Source: Pelodera strongyloides
Taxonomy: Eukaryota; Nematoda; Chromadorea; Rhabditida; Rhabditidae
Assembly: GCA_036852015.1 (NCBI GenBank)
Contig: JAANDG010000016.1
Span: 372,001 to 436,000, forward strand
Length of the DNA: 64,000 nt
Direction: 5' to 3'
The notes beneath the pieces were generated by a model. It was given only the letters and a program-made list of their open reading frames with translations, was not told the origin of the DNA and ran no database searches. Position 1 is the stretch's first letter. Each line of letters starts with the position of its first letter. Positions 25,101-34,100 of this stretch are shown here, in pieces. Both the position numbers and the translations under genes were made by a program.

Positions 25101-28100
25101 TTGACAAAAAAAGGGTGTTTTCTAAATCGCAACGTGATTTGGCCGGTTGCCAATGATGACAATTCAAAGAAAATCCGGGGAAGAGAGAAAGTGTCTGCTC
25201 TACTGTCTCAGTTGTCGTTGACATACTGTGTTGCGACTGGCGCAACCGCCTTTCTTATATATCACCCATATTACCGTAACCATCCACGATTCGTATCACT
25301 TGTTATCTCGAGTAGATTGTCTGTACCGTAACCTTATAGTTTAGGATTATTTATCATTCCTCACTTCGTAGGATTAACGTTGATTATTATTCTTGTAGTA
25401 GCTCTATGAGTTTGGCCTAGCGCCGTAATTACCCTGACAGTAAAGGGGTCCCAATTTATATTCTTCTCGTCGTCGTCTCGGATACGTACGTTTATACCTG
25501 AAAGCCTTATCTATTTGCTCTCCCACTTTGCTATCCTTTGTAGGTTCTTGTTAGACCTTATTAGCACTTACACAACTCAGGCTTGAGGACCCGACGTAAG
25601 GGCCCAAGTGACCGCTGGACCGAGTAAGTAAACCGGCCAGCGTAGGTTAGACTGTGACGTAAGCAGCACCTAATTGTCTTTGAGATTGTTTCCTGTTGTG
25701 CTCATTGTCTTATTGAATCTCTTGCTAGCTATTGTTAGTGCAATAATAAACCTTATTATATACAACGGTTGTATTCTGGACTTCGGGTCGAAGGCTGCAA
25801 TACAGTCTTTATATACTGTACCTTATCAGAACACAACCGAGGGGATTTCTTTCCCTGGGTTAAATTTTTAGTAAATTGACACCGGAATGGTATTTTTCTA
25901 CGTGCTTTTTCATGTTTATGGATAATTCAAGTAAAAAGGCGAATTTGAAGTGACTGCGATCCTTTAAAGGGATAGGTTCACCTCGAATTGCACCTTTTTT
26001 ATAATTTATGTTGATAGTATGACCTATGACGGTCAAAATGCGAAAATTGCAGTAAATTTCCTTTGCTCCCCGTAGTAGGAGAGCTTGCTCAATAAAAGCT
26101 AAACTACCTCTAATCTATAAAACAATTGGAGTACCGCAGCCATGGTATGTGGGAAATAGCGCAGCCGGGCTGGAGACGCTAGAAAATACAGGGCCCTTAT
26201 CATCCTCTGTCTATCACAACAATATCGGCACCTCCAGTCCTCCTGCGTGCTATTTCCCACATACCATGGCTGCGGTACCCCAATTGTTTTATAGATTCGA
26301 GGTAGTTTAGCTTTTTTTGAGCAAGCTCTCCTACTACGGGGAGCAAAGGAAATTTACTGCAATTTTCGCATTTTGACCGTCATAGGTCATACTATCAACA
26401 TAAATTATAAAAAAAGGTGCAATTCGAGGTGAACCTATCCCTTTAAATATTAACTTCCATACATGTTTCACTCTGTTCTTCTACTGCATGTTTCCCTCGA
26501 AACAAAAATAAATCCCGCGTGTCCTGGCAAGCTAGCACCCAATCCCACGCAATAAGAAAAGTCGCATGTTTCCTGACAGATTAGCCAATCATGTCCCGCA
26601 ATCAAACATTAGGCAAGGCCTTGTGTTAGCGGTAAAGCCCCTGATTAGCGCTCGCACTAAGAACCGAATCCGGCGTTTCCCGCTTGTTTGGGAGGAAACG
26701 TTGGATTACGATTATAGCTAAAATGCGAATGAGGAACATAGCAGACCGAAATATCGTATACCTTGCGTAATCCAATGAGATAGGGGTTGCAAAGTGAAAT
26801 ACCGGCCGGCTTTTGAAACGCGTCGTGGGCAGCTACATTATTATGCATCTATACAAAGTACGGTCGAATTGAGGTCGACTTTTTATTCTAATTTATGCTC
26901 ATATGCACGTACTGCATACGAATTTATGTACACGATACATTTCAAAAACCGGCCCGTATTTTGCTTTAATTATCTATTCTTCATTTCGGCGAAAAAAATT
27001 GGTAAATATTTGCAGGTGGTGTTCCAACATATTTATCGAGCGAACAATTCTGCGGCCGATGAAACATCCAACTACTTGTTCCACAAAGAAATCAAAATTT
27101 CTGACGTCGTCTACCTTAGTCGCGGTGATAGTGATGAAGTAAGCTAGCATCTGCAGGAATTACTGAAAATGAAACATCTGCTTACATCACTTCATTAGAT
27201 GGCATAAAAAAGCAAAAAAAATCGAAAAACAAACAAAACAAAAAGTGTCGCTAAATCATGTCTGTCCCTCTTTAGGTTTGCAGTATTTGGTCTGTTTTCT
27301 GGCTCGATGAATCTAAGCGAGACAGAAACGAAATTGGACTCGAAAAGACACCGACGGGCCATAGATCGGAACTTGCGGGAGCAATTTACGCTATTGAGAC
27401 AGTAACCCTCGTTATCTATTATCCGCTATGTACTCCTCTAAGCTTAAAAGCCTCTTCTAAGTTTAAAAGTTCAGGCTCACATAAAAAGTTTTCACGCAAG
27501 ATTAGGCGATTGGTCAAGTATGTTGCGCAAACTGTTTTGCATCGTATGCACAATTAGGGAAGTTATTCGCAAAAGAAGTCCTTCCAGTGATTTCATATAG
27601 TCTGACGGTTCCTTCCAACTTCAGAAATATGGTCTCATTAATGTTTAACATTGCCGTTGCGTGTTTGTAGTACATATATACTGGATTCATATCATGTATT
27701 AAAGGGAGAGGCCCACGAGAAAAAAGTTTACCTCAATTTATTTGTACAGAATGTCCGGAATTTCAGAAATATTACCGTGAAAACCGCATTGCTTGAAGCC
27801 TATCACTCACAGAGTTATTTCCCGTCAAACAGTTCGGCCATGTACCGTAGTCAGCAACGTCAAAATTCGTTTTTACGGATTATATCCGTTCATTTGCATT
27901 CTTACTCTACATAATAATGAGCAAACGAATAAAGGTCATTCCTAAGTTTAGAAACAGGATCTTCCGATACAGTAATGCCCAAAAGGCGCAAAAATTGTTT
28001 CTGGCTACGGTACCTGGCCGAACTGTTTGACGGGGAATAACTCTGTGAGTCCTAGGCTTCAAACAATGCGGTTTTCGCAGTAATATTTCCGAAATTCCGG

Positions 28101-31100
28101 GCATTCTGTCCAATTAAATTGAGGAAAACTTTTTTCTCATGCGCCTCTCCCTTCCATGTAACTCCATCTGATGCTCCCCCGTCAAATATAGTGGGATGCA
28201 ATATTTTCCAATTTTCATGCGCAAGAATCACGCAAACCAGCAATTTCCCACTGCCCAATTGTTACACACAAACATGCTGATTGGCTAATAACGCCCAATG
28301 TAGCACATTGACCAATCAGCGCGATTGTGACAATTGGATAGATAGTTGGGTATGACTGGCCATGGTAAATTGCTGGTTACTGCGTGAATGCTGCACATGA
28401 AAATTGGAAAAGATTGCATCCTACTATATTTGACACGGAGATTCAGATGGAGTGTGAATTGACTAATACAATATGATTATACTGTATCAGCCAAAGCTTG
28501 GAAAACACGAGATTCTTATAGAACCTTTTATTGATATAAACGGTGGTAGTCTGTCTTGGTCTTGGCTTATAAAGTCCGAAGTGCCGGGGGGCTTCCACAA
28601 GCCTCTGCCGTGCACGGGCGGCAGGGATCTTCTCGTCCACAACGGCGCTGGTCACTTAAGCTCACCACAGAGCTATCCACACTACGGTTTTGAGACGGTC
28701 CCGCTAACCGTGAGCAGATTTAGGGCTCTGTCAGACCCGAGGCAGTTTACAGGAACTCTGCCAACTTGTGCGCTTTATTATAGAGGACGCCCGCCTCTTT
28801 GTAGATCAGGATGCTGTAGTCAAGGCTTATTCTTCCTGTTACCAGTAAGAGCTGTCAGCTATTGAAGAAGATCAGGAACTGATACTCAACTCCTTCAGCA
28901 GGAGTTTATATTACTATAGTTAGATGCTAATAGTTACTGTAATTAGTAAACAATACATTTCTAGACAACTAGTATTGCAGATGTTACGGAATACGTTTCT
29001 GGTTGACTTAGCCATCATGGCTCCTAGGCAACAATCTGGTCTATTGTGAAAAACCTTGGCGTGGAGCAGATTCGAACCCGCGTCACTTGCATGGCTAGCA
29101 AGCACTCACCGGTTGAGCTACACGCCCACTTTTTCACGCAACCAATACTGATTGTCCCTAGCTCCGGGTTACACACAGAGGGGCGGGTTGCCTCATGCGG
29201 CGCATCTACCCGACTTACTACCCTCTCCCCAAGAGTGCCTGGTCCCACAGGCATAATCCACTGTGTACCATTCCCAACAACTCTTGGGATCCCGGTTCGG
29301 CCCCCACTTAGCCATCATGGCTCCTAGGCAACAATCTGGTCTATTGTGAAAAACCTTGGCGTGGAGCAGATTCGAACCCGCGTCACTTGCATGGCTAGCA
29401 AGCACTCACCGGTTGAGCTACACGCCCACTTTTTCACGCAACCAATACTGATTGTCCCTAGCTCCGGGTTACACACAGAGGGGCGGGTTGCCTCATGCGG
29501 CGCATCTACCCGACTTACTGTTGTGACAATAGTCGCAACAGAGTGATCAAAAATAGGGATTAACTGGAATGGGCCTGACCCTTTAATTATTGCCTTTTTT
29601 ACCGAGTGCGCTCCATTGCAGCAAAAATGTTCTTACTGCACGTAATCGCTGTTTATCGGCTTTGCCTATGGCCTACGGTCTATGTAATGTGCTTAAAACT
29701 ATTCGTGGAAAATCTAACGTTTATCTCGTGATGATTGTCATCCATCTGCCTTACAAACTTAAATTTCCACTTCTTTCTTTACTTCCTTTTATTTCATTTA
29801 TCTGTTCGTACTTACGTGTATCTTAGGCTATCGAATTGGGAATGGAAAACCTGTTCATAGTCACCGATTGCAACTACCTTATCAATGAAGTGGATCAATG
29901 GGCTGATAAACAATGCGCGAGAGGTATCTAATAAATTCTAATCTTATCGTTAGTTGCTGATCTAACAATAAGTATTTGCTGTATTATTTGACAGCCATAG
30001 TAAGTGCTAGACTTCATTTACATATTTTTGAGCTTGTTTCTTCCATGAGCCATAGTAAGTTAGCAATTGGTGGCTTGAATATAAACACAAATTGGTGGAT
30101 TTTTATTTACAAAAATGAAACTTCACATTAGTATGACGGGTCAGGTGCCTAAATCGCTGCCTCAAGAGCAGCGCAGAAACTGCGGCTCGTCGGTTCAGTT
30201 CCTGCGTGGAGCAGGCCTTCTCATTAGAGTACATTGGTAGCAATTTCGGTTGCGGAGAAAAAAAGGTGCTCAAAAGTGAACTAACTGTAACTAAAAACCT
30301 AGAGCAGGCTGGACCATGCATTTCAGGCACGGGACTAGCGCGGAGTTCAGACCTCTTGCGAAGACGGGTCTAACCTTAAAGGGACGGGCCCATCAAAATA
30401 AACCTATATTTAGCATGTTTTTATAACTTGTATAAATAGGATTTATTATTATATATATGTACGCTAAAGTTCGGCTAGACTTTATCCCGCTGAATTTTTT
30501 TAGGTTCGATATTCGGATAACTATACCGTAGGCACAAAACAATTGCACCCTTATTTCTTTGCCGTGTGACCCGAGAGTAACTGGCTCTTGCTGTGTCCCA
30601 GGCAAGTATCTGTCTATACAGCCATATTCCCCCGGGACACGCGGTAGGGAAATAAGGGTGCAATTGTTTTGTGCCTACGGTATAGTTATCCGAATATCGA
30701 CGAACCCGAAAAATTTCAGCGGGATAAAGTCTAGCCGAAATTTGGTCAATTTGGTGTACATATATTATAATAATCCCCATTTATACAAATTATAAAATCA
30801 TGCTAAATATATGATTATTTTGATGGGCCCATCAAAATTTAACCTTTTTTTATAACTTTTCAGGGTGGAAAACAAAACGCAACGACGACGTGTTTAATGT
30901 GGATCTGCTCGAGAAGTTGAAGCAGCTGCGTCTTCAACTTTCTGTAAGAGCTTCGCTCGTGGTAGAAATTAGTCAAACAATCATTTCGGTATCTACTTGT
31001 CAACGGATTTTAAGTTTTTTTGATCCCATTCGATTCTGAATTTCTTTTTTTTTAATGGGTCAGGCCCATTTCACGTAGCCCCCTATTTTTGATCTCTTCA

Positions 31101-34100
31101 TCTGATTCTCTGTCTCAAATATGGAAGGATGCATTTTTTTTCCATTTTTCAGGCGCAACATTCACGCAGTTACCAGCAATTTGCCATGGCCAGTCGTACC
31201 CAATCAGCGCGAAGGGGCGTGTCAACTGCGATAGATTGTTGGGTACGACTGGCCATGGTAACTGCGTGGATGTTGAAATATTGCAAAATATTGCATCCTA
31301 CTATATTTGACATGGAGAATCAGATGGAGTCATCTAAAATAAGGTTTAGTTGAAATGGGCCCGACAATGGAACAAATAATGGATATTCTGGATGTTTCCG
31401 GCGCTTTAGTTTACTATCCGTCATCAAATTCTGATTCGATTAGTCGTTAACTCAAAAATCCGTATGACAAGTAAACACCGAACTTATTTAGATGCCAGCG
31501 GCATCCGTCGTTGCATCCGTCTGGTCACAAATCCATAGTAATCCGGTTTTATAGCACTCACATTTTAAAGACATTGGCTTATAATGATTGAATAATCTAC
31601 CGAACACTGCAAAATATTAACCTGTGCTTAAATTCAATAGTGCTAATTAAGGCATTTACTAAAAAAGTTATACTCTTTATACACTTTATACAAACTAATA
31701 AAACGAACAAGAAACTAGATATTTTCTGAAATGATCCCAGTAAAACTTCATTCTATTCTAATTCTAGTTCGTTTTCAATCGTACCCAGCTTAAGAATTTT
31801 TTACCAAAGGAACTGAGCAGGTATGTTTTTTTTCTTTTTTCATATATTTATTCAATGGGCTAATATGGACGCATGTCAAGCATTCATCTATGTGTATACA
31901 ATATATGTCCGCTGACGTCTATTCCCGTGCTTCCTTCTTATGCGCGATATTCTATCAGCTTCTTTTCTTCACTTTCTTTAAATCTCGTCAAACGTTCCGC
32001 AATTTTCTGCGAGAAAACAATAGGTTGTACGACTGTTTTCTATAATCATAAGTTGACGAATGCGGGATGCAAACCATTGTATTTTAGACTCACAATATTA
32101 TTTTATATCTTTAAACGCCGTCCTGATCTGAAGAGAGTGTTTTGCGAATAATTTATTCAATTTTGCAAATAATGAAAACCCGTTTTTGCAGCCGTAATTA
32201 CCCAACCTGCCGTTTTCTAACAGAAACTCAGGAAACTTTTCTGTGAAGTTAAAGGGTCAGGCCCATTTCAAATGACCCCTATTTTTGATGATTCCATATG
32301 ATTCTCCATGTCAAATATAGTAGGATACGATATTTTTCCAATTTTCAGGCGCAAAGTTCACGCAGTATTCAGCAATTTACCATTGCCAGTCATACCCAAC
32401 TATTTATCGCAGTTGGCATGCCCCTTCGCGCTTATTGGGCAATATGCTATATAGGGCGTGGCAATTTCGATATCGGTCAATCAGCGTGAAAGGGCGTGCC
32501 AACTGCGATACGTAGCTGTGTATGAGTGCCCACGGTAAATTGCTGAATAGTGTGTTATTTTTCGATTGATGATCAGAAAAATATTACATCCTACTATATT
32601 TCAAATGGAGATTCAGATGGAAGCATCAAAAATAGGTGTCATTTGAAATGGGCCTCACCCTTTAAAGGGACGCGGAGACCAATTTTAATGTTTTTTTTTC
32701 TCTTTTCTATACTTCCACGGTAGGGTGCACTGCACAGGTAGAAGTGCACCCTACCGTGGAAGTAGAAGAATTCACTACTAGGAAAAAAAGAATCAGGGCT
32801 GACGCATGTATAATAAAGCATTCAGAATTCAGTTAGATACTGTGCTATGTAGAACTCAATGGAATCTTATTGTCCCATATATATAACAAGTGTTGTATGG
32901 TAGTCCCACGCAGACACGACTTTTCCAATCTTTTCCAAAATCCCTTTCATTTTTAACATAAAAGTACAGGATGAATCCGTAGCTGTTTGTCATCGCAGAA
33001 GCTGAGAGAAATTTTTTGTTGAATGACTGGGCTACCGGCCACAAAAACTGCCTGTAGATATTCTCGTGCAGTTCCAAGATACGTAAATTTTTTGATAATT
33101 ACAAGGAAAATCGGTCATACTTGCAAACCCCATCAAGGTCAGTGTTTTCGATAATTGTAACGCAATTGTATTCAGCGTACTCTCTCGGAAGCAAATTGAA
33201 AACCAATCCGAAAATGGAAAAAAGAAAAGGATTTTTTATGACTATTGGTGTGTTTCATTCATTTCTAGTTTTTTTGTTTTGAATCAGAAATCAGAAATGG
33301 AATCCACATTTAAGTACATGATAGATTTTTTGTATTTGGTTTGAATTTATACACAAGCCCGTATAATCTTTTGAGATTTGTCATTTTCAGCATTGACTTT
33401 AAGAATGTTTACATCGGTTCGAAGAAGGGCAAAAACAATCTCCAGGTAGCAAACCTTTTATTGCAAAGGCTACTTAACATAACAATACTGACAATACAAA
33501 CTATAAGCTGAAAGATAAGGAGCACCCTACGCCTACGGCACGTTTGAACATTTTTTTATAGCTGTGGTGGACGTTATGGTAAAGCGTAAAGCTTTCATTG
33601 TGCGAAAACAATGTCATTCATAAAAAAATAAGGAGAAGAAAAATATATTCAACGATATTCGGGATATCCATTTGGGCTTTGCAGATTTTGAGTCCCATCC
33701 AAAAGAGAAAGAATGGAAACGAACGATAATAAATGTGTTTCCCCCGTTCCTGACTACGGTAGCCCGTGGTTTAATTGAATGCGTTTTTGACGAAAATTTT
33801 CATCGAATTCTCAGAATGACAAAGTTCAGGTCTTGAAATCCTGTGACCGTATGCACGAACGGGCCGGGAAGCTCCCGTCCTCCCAGTGGGCGGTGAGAGA
33901 AAGAAAGGGATCACACGAATCAGAGACACTCAGAGACATATTCTCCCAAGCTGGGATGCTCCCACTGTTCGTGCGTACGGCCACTGATCCATCTACAATT
34001 CTTTCAATATTCAAAATAAATTTAGGAGTGGAAAGTTTACGTGTCCGATACAGAGAAATATGCGGGCCGCCTCAAAGGTGGTCAAACAGAGAATAGAGCC

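Larger units (their letters stand above)
22128..27090 (+). other. RNase H-like domain 3, all DEDD positions present
   Basis: The best preserved domain. Strand 1 carries STDGASKSNGKAGA, matching the canonical TDG motif. The second exon carries GRQTNNRAELTGALKALE, the canonical catalytic Glu context. The third reads VLVLMDSLYAV, keeping the Asp in the TDS position, followed by FWIAGWKDRGW. The helix exon reads LMNVDLFEKLEELRK, and the last part reads NNSAADETSNYL, with an Asp in the position of ADRLA. RNase H1 enzymes use these four acidic residues to bind two Mg2+ ions and cut the RNA of RNA:DNA hybrids. The usual HVPGHSG loop before the last Asp is degenerate, so activity is plausible but unproven. 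Confidence 0.75.
28150..29585. repeat. MITE-A copy interrupted by about 1.1 kb
   Basis: The MITE-A arms are at 28150-28455 and 29541-29585; the right arm resumes at GAGTGATCAAAAATAGGG. The insertion carries the duplicated tRNA-like units and an unrecognised segment (28455-29005), so it entered after the MITE. Confidence 0.6.
27091..31820 (+). other. RNase H-like domain 4, degenerate
   Basis: Strand 1 (ISDVVYLSRGDSDE) is encoded in the same exon as the end of domain 3, an intron loss relative to the other junctions. The first Asp is replaced (VYLSRG). The Glu is kept (GHRSELAGAIYAIET), and the third Asp is kept (IVTDCNYL). The helix exon reads VFNVDLLEKLKQLRLQLS. The last exon (31768-31820) reads FVFNRTQLKNFLPKELS and lacks the fourth Asp. 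Its introns hold several MITE-like elements, the duplicated tRNA-like units and a SINE. Confidence 0.65.
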
